NCBI GenBank assembly: GCA_021108435.1
Contig: JAIOQY010000091.1
Span: 1-34,799, forward strand
Direction of reading: 5' to 3'
DNA length: 34,799 nucleotides
From: Candidatus Aegiribacteria sp.
GTDB lineage: Bacteria > Fermentibacterota > Fermentibacteria > Fermentibacterales > JCC-6
This document shows positions 6,924 to 15,720 of this stretch, one piece after another. Every line of letters starts with the position of its first letter. Position 1 is the first letter of the stretch. Under the pieces are notes generated by a model that saw only the letters and a list, made by a program, of their open reading frames with translations, did not search any database and had not been told where the DNA came from. The position numbers and the translations under genes are program-made.

Positions 6924-8789
6924 ATGAGACGAATATTGCTTACAACTGCCCTGATATTACTTATCCAGAACTTCACCGGATGCGGAAGCAGCAACGATTC
7001 CAGCCGGGAAGTGTCCACAGAAGAAAATACCGATGCTCAAATCGATCCTGTCTCCGAAGTACTTCAGAGATGCATAGAAGCAGCAGGCGGCCGGGAGGCG
7101 ATTGATAATCTTCAGGTTATTCATACTATTGACAGTCTCTCGATGGCAGGATTATCGGGTACAACTGAGTCATGGTGGGTAAAAGAACCATTCATGGGTT
7201 TCTCCATTACCGAACTCGGTCCGGTTCAACAGGAAATACTGATTCTGGGAGACAGTGTCTGGACGATCGACAGAAATGGACACCTGTCTTCAGGAGGAGC
7301 AGAAGCCCGTGATGAAATGGCCCTTTCGAAAAGAACGATTTTCTACGACTACCTTTTCGATACCTCCATGCTCTCCATTGCTGAGGACACCCTGATAGAC
7401 AGTATCATGACAGTACCACTGCATCTTGAATTCCAGCAGGAGATAATCTTCTATGTGTCGAAGGAAACATGGCTCCCTGTACTAATGACAGCTGAGGTTA
7501 TGGGTCTTGAAGTAAGGAGCTATCCTGAAAATTACGAATCACTGCAGGGAATTATCGGACCCATGTCCAGCAGGAGTGTAATACCGGCATTCGGTCAGGA
7601 AATAGTAACAGAGAATATCCTTACAGAATACAATATTTCTGTTCCGGAATCGCTTTTTACTCTAACCTCCCGAAGCGGAGACTGGAAACTGGAAGATCCC
7701 GGTATACCGATGACATTCTATCTCAGAGGAGAACATATCTATCTTGAAGGAGAAGTTAACGGCACTTCTGTCAATATACTTCTCGACAGCGGGGCAGGAG
7801 CAACCGTTCTTGACAGCACGCTTGCTTCTGATCTGGAGCTTTCAGGATCCGGCAGACTCCCGGTAATGGGAATAGGCGGAACCAGAGAATTCTCGTTTGT
7901 TAAGGTTCTATCCTATTCCGTGGCAGGGGCTCTTCTGAGTGATCAGTATCTGGCCGTCATGCCGCTTGCTGAGGAATTCTACCCAGCAACGGGAGAAAGA
8001 ATCGATCTGATACTGGGATACGATTTTCTGAGCCGCTTTGTTACAAGAATAGATTACGGATTAGAAACAATAACGCTGTTTGACCCTGACAGCTTTCTGA
8101 TTCCCCCGGATATAACAGTACTTCCAACTGTGAGAACAATGAGCCTCCTCTCTGTAGAAGCCATACTTGAAGATTCGATTCCCATTAACCTTCTGCTTGA
8201 CACAGGCGCAGGGGGCTGCATCCATCTCACACCTGGTTTCTTTGAGAAGCATCCGGATTTCCTTCAGGACAGACCTTCATTTGAAACTGAAGTCCGAGGT
8301 ATCGGGGGTGAGGAATCGATAATGGGTTTCCGTGTCTCAAGCGTTACACTTGGAGACTTCACTGTCCCAGGTGGAATATGCTCAAGCTTTGACGGTGGTG
8401 ATATCTTCAATCAGTTTGATGGCATACTTGGTGCGGGTATCCTCTCCAGATTCATAGTTTATCTTAATTATAATTCCTCTTCAGTTTTTCTTGAGCCCTC
8501 AGCCCTCTTCCATGAAGGACTTCCGGAAACACTTACCGGAATGGGACTGGAAATCGCGGGGAATGAGCTTATTGTCAAAAATATTATAGGAGGATCACCC
8601 GCAGATGATGCCGGGGTCATTAAGGGAGATATTCTTCTGGAAGTTGACGGTCATCAGGTCAGCTCCGAACAATTGAATGAAATACATGATCTGCTGCCGG
8701 ATACGACAGATATTCCGGTTATTCTGAAAGTTCTTCGAGAAGGCTGCGAAATTGAACTGGAACTGATTACTGGAAGATTGATCCCCTGA
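6924..8789 (+). CDS. Lipoprotein with two retropepsin-like aspartyl protease domains and a PDZ domain
   Basis: 621 residues from the ATG at 6924, chosen because AGGAGG lies 6 nt upstream; an in-frame start at 6876 would overlap the previous gene and bury the signal peptide. Signal peptide ends in a lipobox-like NFTG followed by Cys. Residues ~40-270 resemble an outer-membrane lipoprotein-sorting-type beta domain. Two aspartyl-protease half-domains follow, each with a D-[ST]-G-A loop: Asp288 (LLDSGAGATV) and Asp426 (LLDTGAGGCI), and each with a flap-like glycine turn further on (GIGGTREF, GIGGEESI). A PDZ domain occupies about residues 535-621 (GGSPADDAGVIKGDILL). Probably a cell-surface or periplasmic protease-like lipoprotein. 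Its stop abuts the stop of the convergent biotin carrier gene. Confidence 0.8.
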   Translation: MRRILLTTALILLIQNFTGCGSSNDSSREVSTEENTDAQIDPVSEVLQRCIEAAGGREAIDNLQVIHTIDSLSMAGLSGTTESWWVKEPFMGFSITELGPVQQEILILGDSVWTIDRNGHLSSGGAEARDEMALSKRTIFYDYLFDTSMLSIAEDTLIDSIMTVPLHLEFQQEIIFYVSKETWLPVLMTAEVMGLEVRSYPENYESLQGIIGPMSSRSVIPAFGQEIVTENILTEYNISVPESLFTLTSRSGDWKLEDPGIPMTFYLRGEHIYLEGEVNGTSVNILLDSGAGATVLDSTLASDLELSGSGRLPVMGIGGTREFSFVKVLSYSVAGALLSDQYLAVMPLAEEFYPATGERIDLILGYDFLSRFVTRIDYGLETITLFDPDSFLIPPDITVLPTVRTMSLLSVEAILEDSIPINLLLDTGAGGCIHLTPGFFEKHPDFLQDRPSFETEVRGIGGEESIMGFRVSSVTLGDFTVPGGICSSFDGGDIFNQFDGILGAGILSRFIVYLNYNSSSVFLEPSALFHEGLPETLTGMGLEIAGNELIVKNIIGGSPADDAGVIKGDILLEVDGHQVSSEQLNEIHDLLPDTTDIPVILKVLREGCEIELELITGRLIP

Positions 8790-9302
8790 TCAGGTGTCCA
8801 GCACCAGGAGGTCATCTCCTGAATTAACTGTAGCACCTGATTTCACAGAGATATTGAGTATTATTCCCGAAGCGGGAGCGGCTATTTCGTTCTGCATTTT
8901 CATTGCTTCAAGAACAAGAAGAGTATCTCCCGCCTTCACCTGATCACCTTCGTTGACATTAATCTCAACAACAAGACCCGGCATGGGAGCTTTAATAACC
9001 TTCTCGCCACTGTCCGACTGTTCCGAAGAGGTTGTTACTTCCCGTTCATCAATTACACTTAAGTTGTAAACCTCTCCCCTTGTGGAAACCTGATAGTCTT
9101 TTTCGAAATGCTCCACTTCCACATTGAAGGATTTACCATCTATGAGAATGGAAAGATGGGCAGGAGATATTCTTGAAATACTGATTATCTTCTTTTTTCC
9201 GTCGATTTCCATTTGAAACAGTTCATCATGAGGGCGAACTTCAAGTCGAGAAGCTTCTACTTTCAGAGTGTGATTACCATCCGATACTAGGTATGCCACC
9301 AT
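8790..9302 (-). CDS. Biotin carboxyl carrier protein subunit of acyl-CoA carboxylase
   Basis: 170 residues from the ATG at 9302, preferred over an upstream start at 9344 because AAGGA sits just before it and the upstream residues are unlike the family. The C-terminal ~75 residues are a biotinyl/lipoyl domain with the biotinylation site EAMKMQNE (Lys135). The N-terminal part is a beta-rich linker region as in propionyl-/acetyl-CoA carboxylase carriers. It overlaps the end of the biotin carboxylase gene by about 29 bp, so the two are co-translated. Carries the carboxyl group from the biotin carboxylase to the carboxyltransferase encoded upstream in the same operon. Confidence 0.9.
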   Translation of the reverse strand: MVAYLVSDGNHTLKVEASRLEVRPHDELFQMEIDGKKKIISISRISPAHLSILIDGKSFNVEVEHFEKDYQVSTRGEVYNLSVIDEREVTTSSEQSDSGEKVIKAPMPGLVVEINVNEGDQVKAGDTLLVLEAMKMQNEIAAPASGIILNISVKSGATVNSGDDLLVLDT

Positions 9303-10767
9303 AAATCCTTCCCGACAGTTTCCAAGCATCAGCCTTCTGTGCATTAGAAGTGAATTTCACCTGTTCATCTGTCATTGCGACTATAGCAGCAGCAATCGCT
9401 GCAATTTCAAGATACTCTTTTGTTTCTGTATGTTCAATCTGCGGAACAATTCCAGTGTCATAATTCCCGCTGCTGAAAGCCTTGTTCACAAGAACTCTTC
9501 TATGGAATGGAATTGTGGTTTTCACCCCTTTTATCTTGTACTCGTTCAGTGCTCGAAGCATTCGAACAATAGCCTCTTCCCTGTCCTTTCCCCATGTGAT
9601 GACCTTGGAGAGAAGGGGGTCATAATAGACTGGAACATCGTACTCTTCAGCTATGCCTGATTCAACCCTTATTCCAGGTCCGGATGGTTCAATAAGCTCT
9701 TTGATAAGCCCTACGGATGGAAGAAATGTTTCAGGATCTTCAGCGGATATTCTGCATTCTATTGCTGCTCCGTTAATTCCTATATCCGACTGTTTCAAGG
9801 AAAGAGGTTTTCCGGACGCGATTTTTATCTGTTCCTTCACAAGATCCACACCGGTTATAAGTTCGGTTACAGGATGTTCCACCTGAAGCCGTGCGTTTAC
9901 TTCAAGGAAGAAGAATTCTCTGTCGGAATCAACCAGGAATTCAACAGTCCCAGCATTGGTATAGCCGGATACTTTTATAGCTTCCACTGCCGCTATACCC
10001 ATTCTTCTTCTCAGATCCTCATCAACAATGCAGCTGGGAGACTCCTCCACCAGTTTCTGATAACGTCTCTGGACAGAACATTCACGCTCGTTAAGATGGA
10101 TTATGTTTCCGTGTTCATCAGCAAGAATCTGTATTTCTATATGTCTGGGTTTCACCAGAAATTTTTCAAGATAAATATCGGGATTGCCGAACGCGGATTG
10201 AGCCTCAGCCTGAGCCCGCTCAAAAGCAGACCTCAGCTTGTCCGGAGATTCAACTACCCTGACGCCTTTTCCTCCACCACCCGCAGTAGCTTTCAGCAGA
10301 ACCGGATAGCCAATTGTCTCAGCAGCTGAAATGGCTTCATCCGCGGTTGCCAGCGGTTCCATAACCCCTGGTATAATTGGAATACCTGCATTCTTCATTA
10401 TTTTTCTGGCTTCAGTCTTGTTCCCGAGGAGAGCCATAGCCTGGTGAGACGGTCCGATGAAAATCAATCCTGCGTTGGAGCAGGCTTCGGGCAGCAGTGG
10501 ATTCTCGGCCAGAAATCCGTATCCTGGATGAACTGCCTGGCAATCGGACATCACAGCAGTCTCGATGATTTTCTCAATAACAAGGTAACTCTGTCCGGAA
10601 GGAGGAGGGCCAATCTCGTACGCTTCATCAGCGTATCGAACATGCTTTGCTGATCTGTCAGCCTCTGAAAAAACAGCTACGGAAGTGATGCCCATCTCGT
10701 AACAGGCTCGGGCAATTCGAACAGCAATCTCGCCCCTGTTCGCGATAAGGATTCTGTTGATCTTCAT
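9274..10767 (-). CDS. Biotin carboxylase subunit (AccC/PccA-type)
   Basis: 497 residues. ATP-grasp enzyme that carboxylates biotin with bicarbonate and ATP. Visible: N-terminal MKINRILIANRGEIA, glycine-rich ATP loop GGGGKG at 163-168, and the active-site block EVNARLQVEHPVTE at about 289-302. The C-terminal ~45 residues beyond the usual AccC end act as a short extension but do not include the biotin domain, which is a separate gene. The ATG at 10767 overlaps the stop of the carboxyltransferase gene by one base (TAATG), showing translational coupling. Part of the carboxyltransferase-biotin carboxylase-carrier operon. Confidence 0.95.
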   Translation of the reverse strand: MKINRILIANRGEIAVRIARACYEMGITSVAVFSEADRSAKHVRYADEAYEIGPPPSGQSYLVIEKIIETAVMSDCQAVHPGYGFLAENPLLPEACSNAGLIFIGPSHQAMALLGNKTEARKIMKNAGIPIIPGVMEPLATADEAISAAETIGYPVLLKATAGGGGKGVRVVESPDKLRSAFERAQAEAQSAFGNPDIYLEKFLVKPRHIEIQILADEHGNIIHLNERECSVQRRYQKLVEESPSCIVDEDLRRRMGIAAVEAIKVSGYTNAGTVEFLVDSDREFFFLEVNARLQVEHPVTELITGVDLVKEQIKIASGKPLSLKQSDIGINGAAIECRISAEDPETFLPSVGLIKELIEPSGPGIRVESGIAEEYDVPVYYDPLLSKVITWGKDREEAIVRMLRALNEYKIKGVKTTIPFHRRVLVNKAFSSGNYDTGIVPQIEHTETKEYLEIAAIAAAIVAMTDEQVKFTSNAQKADAWKLSGRIYGGIPSIGW

Positions 10768-12299
10768 TATATAGGCCCGTTACAGTGCTTTTTTGGCGGA
10801 TTAGTGACACGTTTACCGGAGAGTGTCTTGAGGGCTGCGATAAGCCTGGGTCTTGTTTCGTGCGGTTTTATAACTTCGTCAATAAACCCCATTTCCGCGG
10901 AAACAAAGGGATTACTGAATTTCTCATTATATTCGTCTATGAGCAATTGACGTCTTGCTTCGGGATCCTCATCCTTGGCGATATCCCTTTTGAACAGAAT
11001 TTTCACTGCTCCTTTCGCACCCATTACCGCGATTTGTCCCGTAGGCCAGGCAAAATTGATATCCGCCCCGACATTCTTGGAATTCATGGCTATGTAAGCG
11101 CCTCCAAATGCCTTTCTTGTGACTACGGTTATCCGAGGAACCGTGGCTTCGCAGAAAGCAAACAGCAGTTTAGCGCCTTCTCTGATAACTCCTGCATGCT
11201 CCTGATCAACTCCCGGAAGGAATCCCGGCGCGTCTTCAAACACTAATAAAGGTATGTTGAAGCAGTCGCAGAACCGGATGAATCGAGCGGCTTTAGCTGA
11301 AGACAAAGTATCGAGTACCCCGGCAAGAACCGCTGGCTGGTTGGCAATAAGACCAACCGGTTTACCATCCATTCTGGCCAGACCAATGATCATGTTTGGA
11401 GCGAATCCGGACTGAATTTCAAATATTGCACCATCGTCCACTATTGATGAAAGAATGGTCATCATGTCGTATGGCCTGGAAGAATCGGATGGCACTATTG
11501 AATCAAGTGATTCATCACTTCTGTCGATGGAATCGATGCATTCAATCTGAGGGGGATCATCAATATTATTCTGCGGAAGGTACGTCAGAAGCTCCCTTAT
11601 CATTGCCAGACATTTCTCCTCGGACTCCACGGAGAAATGAGAAATACCACTTTTCGTGCTATGGGCAGATGCGCCGCCCAGTTCTTCGAAAGTCACGTCT
11701 TCGTGTGTAACCTCACGAATAACATCAGGCCCTGTCAGAAACATGTATCCTGAATGATCAACCATGAAAACGAAATCCGTAAGTGCCGGGGAATAGACTG
11801 CTCCTCCCGCACATGGACCCATAATCGCTGATATCTGGGGAATAACACCTGAGGCTTTGACATTGTTATAAAAAATATCCCCATACCCCGCGAGGGAATT
11901 AACACCCTCCTGAATACGTGCTCCTCCGGAATCTTTTATGGCGATAATGGGTGAACCATTCTTCAGAGCAAGATCCTGAATCCGTGATATCTTATCTGCA
12001 ACAGCTTTTGACAGCGATCCACCGAAGATTGTGAAATCCTCCGCGTATGCATACACGTTGCGACCATGAATAGTACCATATCCGGTAACAACACCGTCAC
12101 CGGGAATCCTTTTTCCATCCATACCGAAATCGTAGCAGTTATGAGTAACCAGCATACCAATTTCCTGGAATGTATCAGGGTCCAGAAGAAGATGAAGTCG
12201 TTCCCGTGCAGTGAGTTTACCGGATTCATGACGCTTCTGGTTCTTTTTCTCTCCGCCGCCTTTAAGCGCTTCTGTTCTTAAATCGTCAAGTCTGGACAC
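10767..12299 (-). CDS. Acyl-CoA carboxylase carboxyltransferase subunit (PccB/MmdA-type)
   Basis: 510 residues from a GTG at 12299 preceded by GGGGA at 5 nt. A fused N/C crotonase-fold carboxyltransferase that moves carboxylate from biotin to an acyl-CoA. Characteristic blocks: LTARERLHLLLD (29-40), GGSLSKAVADKI (93-104), DSGGARIQEGV (123-133), the oxyanion region GPCAGGAVYSPA (161-172) and RKAFGGAYIAMNSK. Position 403 is Ile where propionyl-specific PccB enzymes carry Asp (Streptomyces Asp422), so substrate preference is uncertain. No membrane decarboxylase subunit is nearby, so an ATP-driven carboxylase is more likely than a sodium-pumping decarboxylase. Confidence 0.93.
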   Translation of the reverse strand: MSRLDDLRTEALKGGGEKKNQKRHESGKLTARERLHLLLDPDTFQEIGMLVTHNCYDFGMDGKRIPGDGVVTGYGTIHGRNVYAYAEDFTIFGGSLSKAVADKISRIQDLALKNGSPIIAIKDSGGARIQEGVNSLAGYGDIFYNNVKASGVIPQISAIMGPCAGGAVYSPALTDFVFMVDHSGYMFLTGPDVIREVTHEDVTFEELGGASAHSTKSGISHFSVESEEKCLAMIRELLTYLPQNNIDDPPQIECIDSIDRSDESLDSIVPSDSSRPYDMMTILSSIVDDGAIFEIQSGFAPNMIIGLARMDGKPVGLIANQPAVLAGVLDTLSSAKAARFIRFCDCFNIPLLVFEDAPGFLPGVDQEHAGVIREGAKLLFAFCEATVPRITVVTRKAFGGAYIAMNSKNVGADINFAWPTGQIAVMGAKGAVKILFKRDIAKDEDPEARRQLLIDEYNEKFSNPFVSAEMGFIDEVIKPHETRPRLIAALKTLSGKRVTNPPKKHCNGPI

Positions 12300-12330
12300 T
12301 AAAATCCCCCATTCAGTAATAACCTGGTAC

Positions 12331-12359
12331 AGAATAGTAAAAAATGCAGGCTATGACAA
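12331..12359 (-). promoter_or_regulatory. Sigma70-type promoter of the acyl-CoA carboxylase operon
   Basis: Reverse strand: TTGTCA (12359-12354), 17-bp spacer, TATTCT (12336-12331). One mismatch in the -35 and two in the -10. Transcription would begin near 12324, giving a leader of about 25 nt before the GTG at 12299. It sits in the 67-bp gap after the NHL/SMP-30 gene, so the carboxylase operon can be expressed separately from that gene. Confidence 0.55.
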
Positions 12360-12366
12360 TTCCCGG

Positions 12367-13284
12367 TTATTGATCTCCACGAATAAGAATAATTCTCCCG
12401 CTGGTATCCTCACTCACAAAGATCCTGCCTGACCGGTCAACCACTATATCCTCAAGGTTCTGAAAACCCTCAGCAAATACGGAGGCAACACCATCTTCGT
12501 CGATAACACTGATCCTTCCAGAACCTCCTCCTGTATCCTCCTCGACAACATACATCGGAAACGCACCATTAACACCAAAGCAAATTCCTTCGCATGCATG
12601 AAGCCCCCTGCAGAAAACACTCCAGGATCCATCGGAGGGGTTAATCCGTATAATGGATGCTGATATGAAACCATAACCCGACAGTTCGTTACATACATAA
12701 ATAGTCCCGGAGCTGTCTACAGCAATATCCGATAAGCTCCAGAGATAAAGCGATGAGTAAACAGAACGGATACCTTCCTGATTTACTTGCCTGACAACTG
12801 AGAGAATGGGAACTGACCTCGATTCGAGTGATGATTCAGTAAAAAGAACGCTCCCATCCTTCGCAATATCAACTCCCTCCGGGAAGGAGAGACCTTCAGA
12901 TATAACCTCTATATCACCGGATGGAGTTATTCCAATCAAACGGCCTTCTTCGATGTCTTCAACAATATAGATCATTCCGGATGCCTTTATTACTATTCCT
13001 TCAGGGTTTCTGAATCCCGCAGCTATTATCTCCTTATCACCATTCTCATCAATGCTGTAGATACAGCCGTCAGCTTCAGACACTGCATACAGATCCCCTG
13101 CTTCTGATAATGCGAGCCCGTCCGCGCCATTCACATCAATGCAGAATACCGAAGCTGTATAACCGGAGGGTAACTGTATTTCAGGAAGAGAACTGCCTTG
13201 TGCCTGGTCAGAATACAATGACAGCTGATTGGAAGGAACAAACGACAGTACAGTCATAATTGTGAGAACTGATAATATGTGCAT
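12367..13284 (-). CDS. Exported NHL/SMP-30-like beta-propeller protein
   Basis: 305 residues beginning with a signal peptide (MHILSVLTIMTVLSFVPS). The rest consists of about six repeating blades with motifs such as NGADGLALSEAGDLYAVS, GFRNPEGIVI, GLSFPEGVDIAKDG and NLEDIVVDRSGRIFVSED, typical of SMP-30/gluconolactonase-like and NHL propellers. Likely periplasmic or extracellular; it could be a sugar-lactone hydrolase or only a binding propeller, and the metal ligands cannot be assigned confidently. No clear Shine-Dalgarno is seen before the ATG. It lies upstream of the carboxylase operon on the same strand, but a separate promoter in the gap suggests no tight functional link. Confidence 0.75.
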   Translation of the reverse strand: MHILSVLTIMTVLSFVPSNQLSLYSDQAQGSSLPEIQLPSGYTASVFCIDVNGADGLALSEAGDLYAVSEADGCIYSIDENGDKEIIAAGFRNPEGIVIKASGMIYIVEDIEEGRLIGITPSGDIEVISEGLSFPEGVDIAKDGSVLFTESSLESRSVPILSVVRQVNQEGIRSVYSSLYLWSLSDIAVDSSGTIYVCNELSGYGFISASIIRINPSDGSWSVFCRGLHACEGICFGVNGAFPMYVVEEDTGGGSGRISVIDEDGVASVFAEGFQNLEDIVVDRSGRIFVSEDTSGRIILIRGDQ

Positions 13285-13583
13285 TGTTCAACCACTATCG
13301 AAAATATTTCCAGTATTTCATACATCAGAATTTGAACAGTAGATTACATTAGAATAGGATTGTATGATATTTTGTTGAAGTCAAGTCGATCAGAGAGAGA
13401 GCTCAGCCTTCTTGACGACGTGAAGTATCTTTTCTCTATTATGCTCCTGGATTATTGAATCCATATGATTAAGATTCTGGAAAAAAAGATGCTTAATTGT
13501 TGATATGAATAAGTAATATTCATTTGTAGTATATAACAGGTTCTTTAATTATAGAATGCGAAGGTAGCATAATAGATCCTTCA
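13285..13583. other. Divergent intergenic region between the propeller and the GGDEF gene
   Basis: About 300 bp, AT-rich, no reading frame. Contains three small dyads: GGATT-ATTG-AATCC at 13449-13462, ATTAAG...CTTAAT around 13470-13497, and TGAATA-AGTAA-TATTCA at 13506-13522. The last is a candidate operator for the rightward gene. On the reverse strand a TTGACT occurs near 13380, but its -10 spacing is poor. No confident promoter call on either side. Confidence 0.45.
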
Positions 13584-14921
13584 TTGAATCTGCTGCTGAT
13601 AGAAGACAATCTCGAGGATGCCAGATTTATCCGGAAAACACTGAAGAACATAACTTCAAATCAATTCCACATCGAAAGGGCGGAATCCCTTGATGCCGCA
13701 TTGAAACGGATATCAAATGAACCATTTGATGTAATCATATCTGCTCTTGATCTACCGGATAGTTCATGTGATGAGATAACCTTCGAAATATGCAGAAATG
13801 CCACAAATACTCCTTTGATAGTCCTCACTGTACTTGATGATCAAAAGCTGGAACTCAACTGTATTAAAGCAGGTGCACAGGAATTTCTCGTAAAGAACAA
13901 ACTTGATCCGGAGAATCTTTCTCGAGCCATCCGACACTCCATAGAACGAAAACATCTTGATTGGCAGCTGCGTCTGGCCAGACGAAGACTGAGAATACTT
14001 CATGATACCGCTTCAAAACTTGTAACCTGTACAATGAAAATGAAAGCATTCAAGATTACGATAAAGGCAGCGGAATTGCTCTTGAGTACGGCCCTGTACC
14101 AGATATTCCAGGAACAGGATGGCGTTCTTATCACGGTAGCGACTTCTTCGGAACTGAGTGAAAGAATTGGAAGCGAGACAGATCTCGATTTTGGTCTTAC
14201 CGGCATGACCTTTGCCGAAGGACGAACCTTTCAGTTTGAAAGCCATGATGATAAAATACCTGGCAGTGATACTGAGTATGATGTATTCAGATCCGGCATT
14301 ACGATTCCGATAGCGTCAGAAGCAGTATTCCAGATACTCTCGAGAGAACCGAATGCGTTCACCAATGACGACACGGATATGCTTGAGATGCTTGCTGGTC
14401 ATCTTACGGGAACCATTGAGAGAATCACTCTTGAGCGGAAGCTGAGAAATCTGGCTATTCATGATTCTCTTACAGGAGTATTCAACAGGAACTTCTTCCA
14501 GATAGCCATAAGCCGTGAAAAGCTGCGCGCTGAAAGATACAACAGCAGGATTGGATTCCTGATTGTTGACATAGACAATTTCAAACAGATAAATGATCTC
14601 TACGGACATCAAACAGGTGACAGAATCCTGAAGGAAGTTGCTGCTTTTCTGGGTAATTGCATCAGAGAAACAGATTTCCTGATTCGATACGGGGGAGATG
14701 AATTTCTTCTTATTCTGATAGAGACAGGACAGACTGCACTAATAGTACGGGAGAGAATCCTGGAAAATTCACAACTGGCAGAGATAACTACAAATATAAT
14801 CGGCACCCCTGTTACACTTTCTATCGGGAATGCTCACTGGGATCCGAACACAGGTATATCAATCCGTGAAACCCTGGTTGAAGCGGATAAACAGATGTAT
14901 CTCCACAAAAGAAGCAAATAA
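13584..14921 (+). CDS. Receiver-GAF-GGDEF protein (diguanylate cyclase with degenerate receiver)
   Basis: 445 residues. TTG at 13584 is chosen because it yields MNLLLIEDN, the standard start of a receiver domain, though the Shine-Dalgarno is poor. Domains: receiver ~1-120, coiled linker, GAF ~145-285, GGDEF ~290-445. The receiver keeps the acidic pair (Glu7-Asp8) and the Lys of FLVKNK, but the phospho-acceptor position aligns with Ala54 (IISALDLPD), with an Asp two residues later. The cyclase is intact: GGDEF at 370-374, and an inhibitory I-site RETD (361-364) exactly five residues upstream, so it should make cyclic di-GMP from GTP with product feedback. It stands alone, 10 bp from the convergent mazG gene. 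Confidence 0.9.
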   Translation: MNLLLIEDNLEDARFIRKTLKNITSNQFHIERAESLDAALKRISNEPFDVIISALDLPDSSCDEITFEICRNATNTPLIVLTVLDDQKLELNCIKAGAQEFLVKNKLDPENLSRAIRHSIERKHLDWQLRLARRRLRILHDTASKLVTCTMKMKAFKITIKAAELLLSTALYQIFQEQDGVLITVATSSELSERIGSETDLDFGLTGMTFAEGRTFQFESHDDKIPGSDTEYDVFRSGITIPIASEAVFQILSREPNAFTNDDTDMLEMLAGHLTGTIERITLERKLRNLAIHDSLTGVFNRNFFQIAISREKLRAERYNSRIGFLIVDIDNFKQINDLYGHQTGDRILKEVAAFLGNCIRETDFLIRYGGDEFLLILIETGQTALIVRERILENSQLAEITTNIIGTPVTLSIGNAHWDPNTGISIRETLVEADKQMYLHKRSK

Positions 14922-14931
14922 TCGAACTGAA

Positions 14932-15720
14932 CTACAGAAGTTTGGCTTTCTGCCATGCGTTTTCCATCATATCAATATCAGACTCAGCCAGGGAACTGCC
15001 TGATTCTGCCAGAATTTTCTCCATCTGAGTAAACCTTTTAATGAATTTTGTGTTGCTCACTCTTAGAACGGCTTCCGGTTCGAAACCAATCAATCTGCAA
15101 TAGTTCACTATGCTGAATAGAATATCTCCGAACTCTTTTTTCTGAGCATTTATATCTTCGGTTTCCATTGCAGCCTCAAATTCTTCGAATTCTTCGAAGA
15201 TCTTGCTTTTAGCTCCGGCTGTATCAGACCAGTCAAAACCAACCTCTGATGCTCTCTGCTGTATTCTCCAGGCTGTCTGAAGGGCAGGCATTCCCGATGG
15301 AATAGAATGGAAGAAACCTTCTTCCTTCTTCTCTGATGCCTTAATTGTCTCCCACTGTTTTTCAACTTCTTCCGCTGAAAGTTCATTCTTGTTTTTGCCG
15401 AATACATGGGGATGTCTTCTTACAAGTTTCATGGAAATACCCTTCACAACATCCTCCAGAGAGAACTTCCCCCCATCCTCACAGATCATCGCAGACATAA
15501 CTACGTGCAGCAGCAGATCTCCGAGTTCTGCTTTCAGAAGATCCATATCATTCTTTTCAATTGCGTCGGCAACCTCATATGCTTCTTCAAGCATGTAGGG
15601 GCAGAGAGATTCCACTGTCTGTTTTCGATCCCAGTTGCACCCCTCAGGGCTCCTTAATGTACTGACGATATCAATGAATTCACCCATCGCTTGAATGAAT
15701 TTGCCAGCAGGATCAACCAT
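14932..15720 (-). CDS. mazG: Nucleoside triphosphate pyrophosphohydrolase MazG
   Basis: 262 residues from the ATG at 15720; GAGGGG lies 7 nt upstream and the in-frame start at 15738 is less likely. Two MazG repeats are visible: the first with the opening SPEGCNWDRKQT, the metal-binding EEAYEVADAI and ELGDLLLHVV; the second with EFEEFEAAM and EFGDILFSIVNY. All-alpha NTP pyrophosphatase hydrolysing (d)NTPs to NMP and PPi, thought to clean the nucleotide pool and to modulate (p)ppGpp in E. coli. The start overlaps the stop of the dihydrolipoamide dehydrogenase gene by 8 nt, so the two form an operon, though no metabolic link is known. Confidence 0.93.
   Translation of the reverse strand: MVDPAGKFIQAMGEFIDIVSTLRSPEGCNWDRKQTVESLCPYMLEEAYEVADAIEKNDMDLLKAELGDLLLHVVMSAMICEDGGKFSLEDVVKGISMKLVRRHPHVFGKNKNELSAEEVEKQWETIKASEKKEEGFFHSIPSGMPALQTAWRIQQRASEVGFDWSDTAGAKSKIFEEFEEFEAAMETEDINAQKKEFGDILFSIVNYCRLIGFEPEAVLRVSNTKFIKRFTQMEKILAESGSSLAESDIDMMENAWQKAKLL

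Noticed and set aside
8785-8794. Perfect palindrome CCTGATCAGG between convergent genes as terminator or operator
   Set aside because: It simply contains the two abutting stop codons (TGA and TCA); stem of 5 bp with no U tract.
14922-14931. Rho-independent terminators at convergent gene ends (also 18265-18306)
   Set aside because: No GC-rich stem followed by a T run could be found in these short gaps.
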